A stretch of 64,000 nt of DNA, taken from positions 2,108,001 through 2,172,000 of the forward strand of contig NZ_VFNU01000001.1 of NCBI RefSeq assembly GCF_006715725.1, written 5' to 3'. Position numbers and translations under genes: made by a program. This document shows, piece by piece, positions 19,307 through 27,669 of the stretch. This stretch comes from Nocardioides sp. SLBN-35 (lineage in GTDB: Bacteria > Actinomycetota > Actinomycetes > Propionibacteriales > Nocardioidaceae). Within the stretch, counting starts at the first letter, position 1. The number at the start of each line of letters is the position of its first letter. Under the pieces are notes generated by a model that worked only from the letters and a program-made list of their open reading frames with translations, was not told the DNA's origin and did no database searches.

Positions 19307-20626
19307 ATGCGCGGGATCGACGACTGGCTGGAACAGCGGCTGCCCACGCTGCTCGAGGAGACCGGAGTGCCCGCCGCGGCGGTCGCGGTCGCGTACGGCG
19401 ACCGGGTCGTCGACGCCGCCGCCGGCACGCTCAGTGCCGCCACCGGGGTGACCGCGACGACCGACGCGATCTTCCAGATCGGCTCGATCACCAAGGTGCT
19501 CACCGCGACCCTCGTCCAGCAGCTCGCCGACGAGGGCCTGGTCGACCTCGACCGTCCGGTCCGCACCTGGCTGCCCGGCCTGCGGCTCGGCGACGAGACC
19601 GCCGCCGCGGCCGTCACGGTCCGCCAGCTGCTCACCCACACCGCGGGCTTCGAGGGCGACGTCTTCACCGACACCGGCAAGGGCGACGACTGCGTCGAGA
19701 GGTACGTCGACCTGCTCACCGGCGTACCGCAGCTGTTCCCTCCCGGCGAGATGTGGTCCTACAACAACGCCGGGTTCTGCGTGCTGGGCCGGCTCGTCGA
19801 GGTGGTCCGCGGCGCGCCGTACGACGCCTGCCTGCGCACCCACCTGCTCGACCCGCTCGGCATGACCGGCGCCGCCACCGACCCCTACGAGGCGATCCTG
19901 CACCGCACCGCGGTCGGGCACGTCGACGGCCGCCCGACCGACACGTGGGCGCTGGCGCGGTCGAACGCGCCGGCGGGCTCGATGCTCGCGATGCGCGCCC
20001 GCGACCTGGTCGCCTTCGCGCGCCACCACCTCGCCACTCCCGCACTCGCGGGGATGCGGGAGCCGCAGGTGAGGCTGCCGGATCTCGGCCAGGGCGAGGC
20101 GTGGGGCCTGGGCTGGGAGCTGTTCCAACTCGCCCCGACGCCGATCGTCGGCCACGACGGCAACACCATCGGCCAGTCCGCCTTCCTGCGGCTGCTGCCC
20201 GAGCACGACCTCGCGGTCGCCGTCCTCACCAACGGCGGTCCCGCGAAGCTGCTGCACCGCGCGGTGACCGGTCACCTGCTCCGCGAGCTCGCCGGCGTCG
20301 ACCTCCCGGCGCCACCCCCGCCGCCCGCCACGGTGACGACCCCCGACTCGGTCCGGTACGCCGGCACCTACGTCTCCGAGGTCGGCGAGACCGTCGTCAG
20401 CCTCGACGGGCAGGGGCGCCTGTGGCTGGACCGCACCCCGCTCGGGGTGCTGGCCGAGATCGACGAGCCGCCGTTTCGCACCGAGCTGGTCGCCTGGCGC
20501 GGCGACACCCTGTGGCCGCTCGAGCCCGAGGGCGGGGTGCACCAGCCGGTGGCCTTCCTCGGCGACGACGGCACCGGGCGGGCGGCGTACCTGCACACCG
20601 GACGAGCAGACCGGAGGATCCGGTGA
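19307..20626 (+). CDS. Class C beta-lactamase-like serine hydrolase
   Basis: 439 residues. Penicillin-binding fold with the nucleophile motif SxxK in IFQIGSITKV, the YxN motif in MWSYNNAGFC, and a GHDGN motif in place of KTG. A C-terminal extension (from about residue 345) is a small beta domain as in EstB- or D-aminopeptidase-like members. No signal peptide is visible, which argues for a cytoplasmic esterase or D-peptidase rather than a secreted beta-lactamase. Its stop overlaps the GTG of an M19 dipeptidase and a peptide importer follows, so hydrolysis of peptides containing D-residues is a plausible role. Confidence 0.82.
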   Translation: MRGIDDWLEQRLPTLLEETGVPAAAVAVAYGDRVVDAAAGTLSAATGVTATTDAIFQIGSITKVLTATLVQQLADEGLVDLDRPVRTWLPGLRLGDETAAAAVTVRQLLTHTAGFEGDVFTDTGKGDDCVERYVDLLTGVPQLFPPGEMWSYNNAGFCVLGRLVEVVRGAPYDACLRTHLLDPLGMTGAATDPYEAILHRTAVGHVDGRPTDTWALARSNAPAGSMLAMRARDLVAFARHHLATPALAGMREPQVRLPDLGQGEAWGLGWELFQLAPTPIVGHDGNTIGQSAFLRLLPEHDLAVAVLTNGGPAKLLHRAVTGHLLRELAGVDLPAPPPPPATVTTPDSVRYAGTYVSEVGETVVSLDGQGRLWLDRTPLGVLAEIDEPPFRTELVAWRGDTLWPLEPEGGVHQPVAFLGDDGTGRAAYLHTGRADRRIR

Positions 20627-21660
20627 CCGACCCTCGCCGGCTCCACGCGGAGTCCGTCGTCGCCGACACCCACAACGACCTGCTCTGCGCGGTCGTCGCC
20701 CGTCCGGTCGAGCGGTGGGCCACCTTCTTCCGCGAGCGGTGGCTGCCGCAGCTGCGGGCCGGCGGCGTCGACCTGCAGACCCTGCCGGTGTTCATCGAGG
20801 ACCCCTACCGCCCCGAGGGCGCGCTGCGCCGCACGTTGCGGATGATCGAGGCGGCGCACCGACTGGCCGAGGGCAACCCCGACGAGGTCGCGCTGTGCCG
20901 CGACGGTGCGGACATCGACGAATCCCTGCGCCGGGGCAGGATCGCGCTCGTGCTCGCCCTCGAGAGCGCGCCGGGCGTCGGGGACGACGTCGAGCTGCTC
21001 GAGACCCTCTTCCGGCTGGGCGTGCGGGTCGCCTCGCTCGCCCACTTCGGCCGCACCGCGCTCGCCGACGGCAGTGGCGAGGACGGCACCGGGGGACGGC
21101 TCACGAAGGCAGGAGTCGCGGCGCACCAGGAGATGGAGCGCCTCGGCATGCTGTTCGACGTCAGCCACCTCGGCCGCGCCGGCGTCGAGCACGTCCTCGA
21201 GCTCGCGACGCGCCCGGTGATCGCCACCCATTCCTCGGCCCGCGCGCTCTTCGACCACCATCGCAACCTGACCGATGCGCAGATCCGGGGGATCGCGGAC
21301 GGCGGTGGCCTGGTGTGCGTGAACTTCTTCGCGCCGTACCTCCACGCCGAGGACTACTCGGTCGACCGGCTGGTCGACCACCTCGAGCACGTCGTCTCCC
21401 TCGCCGGCATCGACCACGTGGGCCTCGGCCCGGACTTCGTCAAGGAGGTCCTGGCCGACACCACGCCGCCGTGCTGCGAGGTCGCCCTCGTCGAGGGCGT
21501 GCCCGCGGACGCCTACCTCCCCGGTCTCGAGGGTCCGGCGGGACTGCCGCTGGTGACCGAGGCGCTGCTGCGTCGGGGCTGGGCGGAGGCCGACGTCGTC
21601 GCCGTGCTGGGGGCGAACGTGCGACGCCTGTACGTCGCCGAGCTCGGCCGCCCCGCATGA
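20623..21660 (+). CDS. Membrane-dipeptidase family M19 (renal dipeptidase-like)
   Basis: 345 residues starting at the GTG that overlaps the previous stop. The binuclear zinc site of M19 enzymes is visible: H17 and D19 in ADTHNDLL, Glu in LALESAPG, His in LFDVSHLGRAG, His in VIATHSSARAL and Asp in HVGLGPDF. M19 enzymes hydrolyse dipeptides and accept a D-residue at the C-terminal position, unlike most dipeptidases. It stands between a beta-lactamase-like hydrolase and a peptide ABC importer, which fits intracellular cleavage of imported mixed-chirality dipeptides. A 9 bp hairpin follows the stop. Confidence 0.92.
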   Translation: MTDPRRLHAESVVADTHNDLLCAVVARPVERWATFFRERWLPQLRAGGVDLQTLPVFIEDPYRPEGALRRTLRMIEAAHRLAEGNPDEVALCRDGADIDESLRRGRIALVLALESAPGVGDDVELLETLFRLGVRVASLAHFGRTALADGSGEDGTGGRLTKAGVAAHQEMERLGMLFDVSHLGRAGVEHVLELATRPVIATHSSARALFDHHRNLTDAQIRGIADGGGLVCVNFFAPYLHAEDYSVDRLVDHLEHVVSLAGIDHVGLGPDFVKEVLADTTPPCCEVALVEGVPADAYLPGLEGPAGLPLVTEALLRRGWAEADVVAVLGANVRRLYVAELGRPA

Positions 21661-21662
21661 GC

Positions 21663-21686
21663 CGGTTCGTCCCCGCCGACGAACCG
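21663..21686 (+). terminator. Hairpin after the M19 dipeptidase gene
   Basis: Stem CGGTTCGTC with GACGAACCG, perfect 9 bp, 6 nt loop, starting 2 bp after the dipeptidase stop. It may attenuate transcription before the ABC importer genes, which begin 62 bp later. No T-run. Confidence 0.4.
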
Positions 21687-21748
21687 CCCACCCCAGCTCG
21701 GGCGGCCCGCACCAACACCGGGCGTGACCCGCGTCGCACCATCGTTGC

Positions 21749-23830
21749 GTGGCAGAGAGCACCGCAGAGAGCACCGCAGAGAGCACCGCAGTGATCACCG
21801 ATCCCGTCCTGGCGACCGACCGGGTGCTGAGCGTTCGCGACCTGTCGGTGGAGATCCGCCGCGGCGACCGCGTCGTACGCCCCGTGTCCGGGGTCAGCCT
21901 CGACCTGCACCGCGGCGAGACCCTGGGCATCGTCGGCGAGACCGGCTCCGGCAAGTCGATGACCGGCCTGGCGATCATGGGGATGCTGCCTGCCGGCGGC
22001 CGCGTCACGCAGGGCTCGATCGACTTCTCCGGCACCGAGCTGGTCGGCCTGGAGGCGCCCGCCTACCGACGGATCCGCGGCAACGACATCGCCATGGTCT
22101 TCCAGGACTCGCTCACCGCGCTCAACCCGACCCGGCGCATCGGCGACCAGGTCGCCGAGCCCGCGCGCCTGCACCAGGGCCTGTCGAAGCGGGCAGCCCG
22201 CCAGCGCGCGGAGGAGATGCTCGCCCTCGTCGGCATCCCGCGCCCCGGCGAGCGGATGGACGACCACCCGCACCAGCTCTCCGGCGGCATGCGGCAGCGC
22301 GTGATGATCGCGATGGCGCTGGTCTGCGAGCCCAAGGTCGTCATCGCCGACGAGCCCACCACCGCCCTCGACGTCACCATCCAGGCGGAGATCCTCGACC
22401 TCCTCGACGACCTGCGCGCCCGCCTGGGGATGGCGATGATCCTGGTGACCCACGACATGGGCGTGATCGCGCGGCACGCCGACCGCGTCGGTGTCATGTA
22501 CGCCGGCCGGCTGGCCGAGACCGGACCCACCACCGACCTCTTCGAGCGCACCCGGCACCGCTACACGCAGGCATTGCTGGCCTCGATCCCTTCCCTCACC
22601 CACGACCGCGGCGAGGAGCTCTACAGCATCGGCGGCGCGCCGCCGGACCTCTCCGCCACCCAGCCCGGCTGCCGCTTCGCGCCCCGTTGCGCCGCGGCCA
22701 CCGACGAGTGCCGCACCGAGCAGCCGCCGATCCTCACCGAGGGCGCGCACGCCTTCGCCTGCTGGAACCCGGCCTCCGGCCCCGTCCAGCACACCGCCGT
22801 GCGCATCGCCGAGGCCGAGCGCCGGCCGACGGAGGACGGCACCGGCCCGCGGCTCGGCGTCGTCGACCTGCACCGCGAGTACCCCGCCGGCCACGGCAGC
22901 TGGTTCGGCTCGAAGCGCACGGTCAAGGCGGTCTCCGGTGTCAGCTTCGAGGTCGCGGCAGGCGAGACCTTCGGCCTGGTCGGGGAGTCGGGCTGCGGCA
23001 AGTCCTCCCTGGGGCGCATGCTCGTCGCGCTCGACCGGCCCACCTCGGGCGAGGTCGTCTTCGAGGGCCGCTCGGTCACGACCATGGGGCAGCGCGAGCT
23101 GGGCAGTCACCGGGCCCGGCTGCAGATGATGTTCCAGGACTCCGGCGCCGCCCTCGACCCGCGGATGCGGATCGGTGCCGTGCTGCGCGAGCCGCTCGCC
23201 ATCCAGGGCATCGGCACCCGCGCCGAGCGCACCGCCACCGCCCGCGACCTGCTCGCCGACGTCGGCCTGCCCGCAACCGTCCTCGAGCGGTACCCGCACG
23301 AGCTGTCCGGCGGCCAGCGCCAGCGGGTCGCGCTGGCGCGGGCGCTCGCCCTCGACCCGACCGTGCTCGTCGCCGACGAGCCGGTCAGCGCACTCGACGT
23401 CTCGATCCGCTCCCAGGTGCTCAACCTGATGCGCCGGCTCCAGCGCGAGCGCGGGCTGAGCAGCGTCGTGATCTCCCACGACCTGGCCGTGGTGCGCTAC
23501 CTCGCCGACCGGGTCGGGGTGATGTACCTCGGCAAGCTCGTCGAGAGTGGCACCGCCGAGGAGGTGTACGCCGCACCCGCGCACCCCTACACCGCAGGGC
23601 TGCTGGCCGCCGTACCCGAGGTGTCGCCGACCGCCCAGCAGCCGCGTGCCGAGCGCGTGCGCGGTGAGCTGCCCAGCCCGCTCGACCCACCCAGCGGCTG
23701 CCGGTTCCGCACCCGCTGCCCACTCGCCACGGAGCTCTGCGCGGAGGTCGAGCCGGTCCTCGAGGACGTCACCGCCACCCACCAGGTGGCCTGCCACTTC
23801 CTGCTGCAGAGCAAGTCCGGAGGTGCCTGA
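21749..23830 (+). CDS. Oligopeptide ABC transporter ATPase, fused DppD-DppF type
   Basis: 693 residues with two complete ABC ATPase domains in one chain. Domain 1 has Walker A GETGSGKS, signature LSGGMRQR and Walker B VVIADEP. Domain 2 has Walker A GESGCGKS, signature LSGGQRQR and VLVADEP. Each is followed by an oligopeptide-type C-terminal extension with clustered Cys ([15 protein letters not shown] and [15 protein letters not shown]). It energises the importer formed by the following two permeases and the binding protein. The GTG start is followed by three 12 bp tandem repeats encoding AEST units; a later start at the GTG of VITDP would remove them and cannot be excluded. Confidence 0.92.
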   Translation: MAESTAESTAESTAVITDPVLATDRVLSVRDLSVEIRRGDRVVRPVSGVSLDLHRGETLGIVGETGSGKSMTGLAIMGMLPAGGRVTQGSIDFSGTELVGLEAPAYRRIRGNDIAMVFQDSLTALNPTRRIGDQVAEPARLHQGLSKRAARQRAEEMLALVGIPRPGERMDDHPHQLSGGMRQRVMIAMALVCEPKVVIADEPTTALDVTIQAEILDLLDDLRARLGMAMILVTHDMGVIARHADRVGVMYAGRLAETGPTTDLFERTRHRYTQALLASIPSLTHDRGEELYSIGGAPPDLSATQPGCRFAPRCAAATDECRTEQPPILTEGAHAFACWNPASGPVQHTAVRIAEAERRPTEDGTGPRLGVVDLHREYPAGHGSWFGSKRTVKAVSGVSFEVAAGETFGLVGESGCGKSSLGRMLVALDRPTSGEVVFEGRSVTTMGQRELGSHRARLQMMFQDSGAALDPRMRIGAVLREPLAIQGIGTRAERTATARDLLADVGLPATVLERYPHELSGGQRQRVALARALALDPTVLVADEPVSALDVSIRSQVLNLMRRLQRERGLSSVVISHDLAVVRYLADRVGVMYLGKLVESGTAEEVYAAPAHPYTAGLLAAVPEVSPTAQQPRAERVRGELPSPLDPPSGCRFRTRCPLATELCAEVEPVLEDVTATHQVACHFLLQSKSGGA
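21752..21790 (+). repeat. 12-bp tandem repeat at the ATPase N-terminus
   Basis: GCAGAGAGCACC occurs three times in tandem, followed by a further GCA. It encodes Ala-Glu-Ser-Thr three times directly after the GTG start. The unit is a multiple of three, so copy-number change would alter length without shifting frame. Confidence 0.85.
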
Positions 23831-23831
23831 C

Positions 23832-24782
23832 ATGGCGTGGTACGTCGCCAAGCGGCTCGCCGTCTCCGCCGTGGTGCTCCTCGGCATCTCGGCCGTCGTC
23901 TTCTTCCTCCTGCACCTGGTCTCCGACAGCCCGGGCCGCGTGGTGCTGGGCCAGCGTGCGAGCCCACAGGCCGTCGCCGACTTCAACCACGAGCACGGCT
24001 TCGACCGCCCGGTCGTGGTGCAGTACCTCAGCTACCTCGGCCAGCTGCTGCACGGCGACCTCGGCCGTTCCTACAAGCTCAACCAGGACGTCGGCACCCT
24101 GCTCCAGCAGAATGCCGGCCGCAGCGCGATGCTGTCGCTGGCCGGGCTGGTGCTGGCGCTGCTCGTCGCCGTACCGCTGGGCATCCTGCAGGCGGTCAGG
24201 CGCAACAGCGTGGTGGACCGGGTCGCCACCGGCCTGGCGTACGTCCTCTACGCGACACCGGCGTTCCTGCTCGGCCTGGTCCTGATCGCGGTGTTCAGCC
24301 AGCAGCTGGACCTGTTCCCGGCGGAGGCATCGCAGTCGCACTCGCCGTGGGTGGTGTTCACCGACCCGCGCTCGATGGCGCTGCCGGTCGTCACCATCGC
24401 GGTCACCAGCATCGCGATCTTCAGCCAGTACCAGCGTTCCTCGGCGCTCGACCAGCTCGGCCAGGACTACATCCGGGTCGCCCGCGCCAAGGGCCTGCCC
24501 GAGCGGCTGGTGCTCACCCGGCACCTGCTGCGCAACGCGTGCCTGCCGCTGATCACCCTGGTCGGCACGATGATCCCGCTGCTGCTGGCCGGCAACCTGA
24601 TCGTCGAGTCGCTGTTCAACTACTCCGGGCTCGGGCTGCTGTTCCTCAACAGCCTGCAGCGCGAGGACTATCCCGTGCTGCTCGCCTACACCCTCATCGG
24701 CGGCGTGCTGACCGTCGTGGGCAACTTGATCGCCGACATCGCGGTGGCCATGGCCGACCGCAGGATCGAGCTGGCCTCATGA
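23832..24782 (+). CDS. Oligopeptide ABC transporter permease, DppB type
   Basis: 316 residues, about six membrane segments. The DppB/OppB pattern is clear: MAWYVAKRLAVSAVVLLGISAVVFFLLHL, VQYLSYLGQLLHGDLGRSY in the periplasmic loop, and the EAA-like loop DYIRVARAKGLPERLVLTRHLLRNA. It begins 1 nt after the ATPase stop and overlaps the next permease by an ATGA. It is part of the importer serving the peptidase genes on both sides. Confidence 0.93.
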   Translation: MAWYVAKRLAVSAVVLLGISAVVFFLLHLVSDSPGRVVLGQRASPQAVADFNHEHGFDRPVVVQYLSYLGQLLHGDLGRSYKLNQDVGTLLQQNAGRSAMLSLAGLVLALLVAVPLGILQAVRRNSVVDRVATGLAYVLYATPAFLLGLVLIAVFSQQLDLFPAEASQSHSPWVVFTDPRSMALPVVTIAVTSIAIFSQYQRSSALDQLGQDYIRVARAKGLPERLVLTRHLLRNACLPLITLVGTMIPLLLAGNLIVESLFNYSGLGLLFLNSLQREDYPVLLAYTLIGGVLTVVGNLIADIAVAMADRRIELAS

Positions 24783-25675
24783 CCGCTGTGCCCGCCACCC
24801 CCGCGACGCCCGAGACCGTCCTGCCGCCGCCCGCGCCCGCCGGCCTCCGGGCCGCCGTACGACGGATGCGGCACCACCCGCTCGGCCTGGCCGGCGGTGC
24901 GCTGCTCCTGCTGGTCGTCGCCTTCTGCTACCTCGGCCCGCTGGTGTGGAGGACCAACCAGACCGACGTGAACCTGCTCGACGCCGCCCTTCCGCCCGGC
25001 CCCGGGCACCCGCTCGGCACCGACACCAACGGCTTCGACGTGCTCGGCCGGCTGATGGCAGGCGGTCAGGTGTCGCTGCAGATCGGCCTGCTGGCGGCGG
25101 TCTTCGCCACCACCTTCGGCACCGTGTACGGCGCCGTGGCCGGCCTCGCCGGTGGCGTGGTCGACGGCTTCCTGATGCGGATGGTCGACGTGCTCCTGTC
25201 GGTGCCCTTCTTGTTCTTCGTGCTCATCCTGTCGGCCCGCTTCCACGCGAACGCCTGGACCCTGGCGCTGGTCATCGGCGCCTTCTCGTGGCTGATCTCC
25301 GCGCGCCTGGTGCGCGGGGAGGTGCTGACCCTGCGGGTGCGGGAGTACGTGCTCGCGGCCCGGGTGATGGGCGCCTCGCGACGGCGGATCATCTTCGCCC
25401 ACCTGATCCCCAACGCGATGGGCGTCATCATCGTCAACGTCACCTTCCAGGTGGCCGACGCGGTGCTCGTGGTCGCCGCGCTCGGCTTCCTCGGCTTCGG
25501 GCTGAGCTATCCGACGACCGACTGGGGCAGCCAGCTGGCCAGCGGCGTCACCTACATCTCGGCCGACTACTGGTGGCTGATCTACCCCGTCGGCGGGTTC
25601 ATCGTCCTCACCGTGCTCGCCCTGAACCTGCTCGCCGACGCGCTCCGGGACGCCGTCGGGCGCAAGGCCGACTAG
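24779..25675 (+). CDS. Oligopeptide ABC transporter permease, DppC type
   Basis: 298 residues. An N-terminal Pro/Ala-rich tail precedes MRHHPLGLAGGALLLLVVAFCYLGPLVW, then the DppC landmark HPLGTDTNGFDVLGRLMAGGQVSLQIGLLAA and the EAA loop REYVLAARVMGASRRRIIFAHLIPNAM. It pairs with the DppB-type permease. The ATG overlaps the previous stop. The 131 bp to the binding-protein gene has an AGAAGAAG ribosome site but no obvious promoter. Confidence 0.93.
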   Translation: MTAVPATPATPETVLPPPAPAGLRAAVRRMRHHPLGLAGGALLLLVVAFCYLGPLVWRTNQTDVNLLDAALPPGPGHPLGTDTNGFDVLGRLMAGGQVSLQIGLLAAVFATTFGTVYGAVAGLAGGVVDGFLMRMVDVLLSVPFLFFVLILSARFHANAWTLALVIGAFSWLISARLVRGEVLTLRVREYVLAARVMGASRRRIIFAHLIPNAMGVIIVNVTFQVADAVLVVAALGFLGFGLSYPTTDWGSQLASGVTYISADYWWLIYPVGGFIVLTVLALNLLADALRDAVGRKAD

Positions 25676-25806
25676 GTCCGCACCGGCCGTCGTACTCCCC
25701 GAAACCGCCGCTGAGGAATCGTCGACTCGGACGAACCGGCCGCCGTACCGCTGGTGCAGCCTCATCCGAACAGCAAGACCCCCACCCACACTGCGGAGAA
25801 GAAGAC

Positions 25807-27669
25807 ATGACCCACCTGCGTGGACAGCGAACCGGCCGCCTCGGCGTGGCCCTGGTCGCGGTGGTCGCCCTCCTCGTCTCGGGATGCTCCAGCGAAGGAG
25901 CATCGACGAAGGACGTCGCGAAGAAGTACAAGGACATCCCGGCCGAGACCGGCAAGCCCCAGGACGGCGGCACGATCACGGTCGCGCTGACGCCGGGCCT
26001 GAGCCCCAACTACATCTACCCCTACCCGCCCGCCTCGGCGAACGGCACCGTGATCGCCCGCGGGCTGATGTGGCGTGGGCTCTACCGCACCAGCGGCACC
26101 GGCGACCAGGTCGTCAACCCCGAGCAGAGCCTGGCCGAGCTGCCCGAGGTCAGCGAGGACCGCAGGACCGTCACCGTCCGGCTCAAGGACCGCACCTGGT
26201 CCAACGGCCGTGCGGTGAGCGCCGACGACGTCGTCTTCTCCCTCGACCTGCTCAAGGCGGCGCTCGACAAGAGCCCCGGCAACTGGAGCTTCTACACGCC
26301 GGGCCAGTTCCCCGACGGGGTCACCGCCGAGGCGACGGCCGACGACACGGTGACCTTCCACCTGGAGACGGCGTACAACGAGTCCTACCTGCTCTCGATG
26401 CTGGCGCTGCTCTACGTGATGCCGTCGCAGGAGTGGGCGATCGCCGAGACCGGCGGCCCGCAGCTCGACTTCACCGACGAGAAGAACGCGAAGGCGATCT
26501 ACACCTACCTGACCAAGCAGTCCGAGGACCAGGCCGGCTTCGCCACCAACCCGCTGTGGCAGGTCGTCAACGGCCCCTACAAGCTGAAGTCCTTCGACTC
26601 CACGACCGGCTCGTTCTCACTGGTGCCCAACGAGGAGTACGCCGGTCCCGGCGACTCCCGCCTCGACCAGGTCGACTTCAAGGCGTTCACCTCCGCCTCG
26701 GCCGTGCTCAACCAGTACAAGGCAGGCACGCTCACCGTCGGCACCCTCGACTCCAGCTACGTCACCGAGATCGACGCCCTCAAGAAGGACGGCTACCACG
26801 TGTACGGCGCCCCGGCGCCGGCCCGCTTCGACTCGCTGACCATCAACTTCGAGAACACCGTCGACGACTTCGACAAGATCATCGCCCAGCCCTACGTGCG
26901 CCGGGCGCTGCAGCACCTGATCGACCAGCAGGGGTACGTCGAGAGCCGCGGCATCTACAACGGCGCGGCCTCGGAGAACTACAGCACCGCGGGTGCGGAC
27001 TCGCCGTACCCGCCGGAGTTCGGCGACGAGGCGCCCTACCCCTACGACCCGGAGGCGGCCCAGAAGCTCCTGACCGACCACGGCTGGAAGGTGGCGCCGA
27101 ACGGCACCACCACCTGCGAGAGCCCCGGCACCGCCGAGGACCAGTGCGGCGCGGGCATCCCGCAGGGCGCGAAGATCAGCTTCACGCTGGCCTCGGCCAA
27201 CACCCCGGCGTACGTCGGCGCACGAGACGTCGCCTTCGTCTCGGAGGCCAAGAAGCTCGGCATCGAGGTCAAGGTCGTGACCAAGTCGCTGAACTACATG
27301 TACTCCAACTACGGCAACAGCTTCGCGCCCGCGACGAAGAACGAGTGGGCGATGCAGGACTACGGGCCGCTCTACCTCGCCGCCGGCTACCCGAGCAGCA
27401 ACACCGTCTTCAACACCACGGGCAGCTTCAACCTCGGCAGCTACTCCAACAAGGACGTCGACAAGCTGATCGACGAGTCCACCTTCGGCGCGGACCCGGC
27501 GGTGCTGTCGAAGGAGATCACCACGATCTCCGAGGACCTGCCGGTGCTCTTCTTCCCGACGCCGCACACGCTGGTGGTCTGGAAGGACACGCTGTCCGGC
27601 CCGCCGGAGTCGTTCCAGGCGCTGCTGAGCTTCCTGTACAGCCCGGAAGAGTGGTATCTCACGAAGTGA
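25807..27669 (+). CDS. Oligopeptide-binding lipoprotein (family 5)
   Basis: 620 residues. Signal peptide with lipobox VSGC (Cys at residue 27). Family 5 motifs follow: PQDGGTITVALTPGLSPNYIYPYPP, SLAELPEVSEDRRTVTVRLKDRTWSNGRAVSADDVVFSLDLL, and VRRALQHLIDQQGYVESRGIYNG. It captures peptides outside the membrane for the two permeases. At 620 residues it is longer than the common 500-550, with an inserted segment around a Cys pair (TTCESPGTAEDQCG) that could be disulfide-linked. Its stop overlaps the start of the fusion hydrolase by one base. Confidence 0.92.
   Translation: MTHLRGQRTGRLGVALVAVVALLVSGCSSEGASTKDVAKKYKDIPAETGKPQDGGTITVALTPGLSPNYIYPYPPASANGTVIARGLMWRGLYRTSGTGDQVVNPEQSLAELPEVSEDRRTVTVRLKDRTWSNGRAVSADDVVFSLDLLKAALDKSPGNWSFYTPGQFPDGVTAEATADDTVTFHLETAYNESYLLSMLALLYVMPSQEWAIAETGGPQLDFTDEKNAKAIYTYLTKQSEDQAGFATNPLWQVVNGPYKLKSFDSTTGSFSLVPNEEYAGPGDSRLDQVDFKAFTSASAVLNQYKAGTLTVGTLDSSYVTEIDALKKDGYHVYGAPAPARFDSLTINFENTVDDFDKIIAQPYVRRALQHLIDQQGYVESRGIYNGAASENYSTAGADSPYPPEFGDEAPYPYDPEAAQKLLTDHGWKVAPNGTTTCESPGTAEDQCGAGIPQGAKISFTLASANTPAYVGARDVAFVSEAKKLGIEVKVVTKSLNYMYSNYGNSFAPATKNEWAMQDYGPLYLAAGYPSSNTVFNTTGSFNLGSYSNKDVDKLIDESTFGADPAVLSKEITTISEDLPVLFFPTPHTLVVWKDTLSGPPESFQALLSFLYSPEEWYLTK

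Noticed and set aside
21440..23986. Long minus-strand open frame opposite the ABC ATPase
   Set aside because: Same reasoning: repetitive His/Arg/Val-rich translation and no start signal.
25676..25806. Riboswitch or separate promoter ahead of the oligopeptide-binding protein
   Set aside because: Only a ribosome site and a short repeated CCGGCCG word are visible; no conserved riboswitch core or promoter boxes could be recognised.
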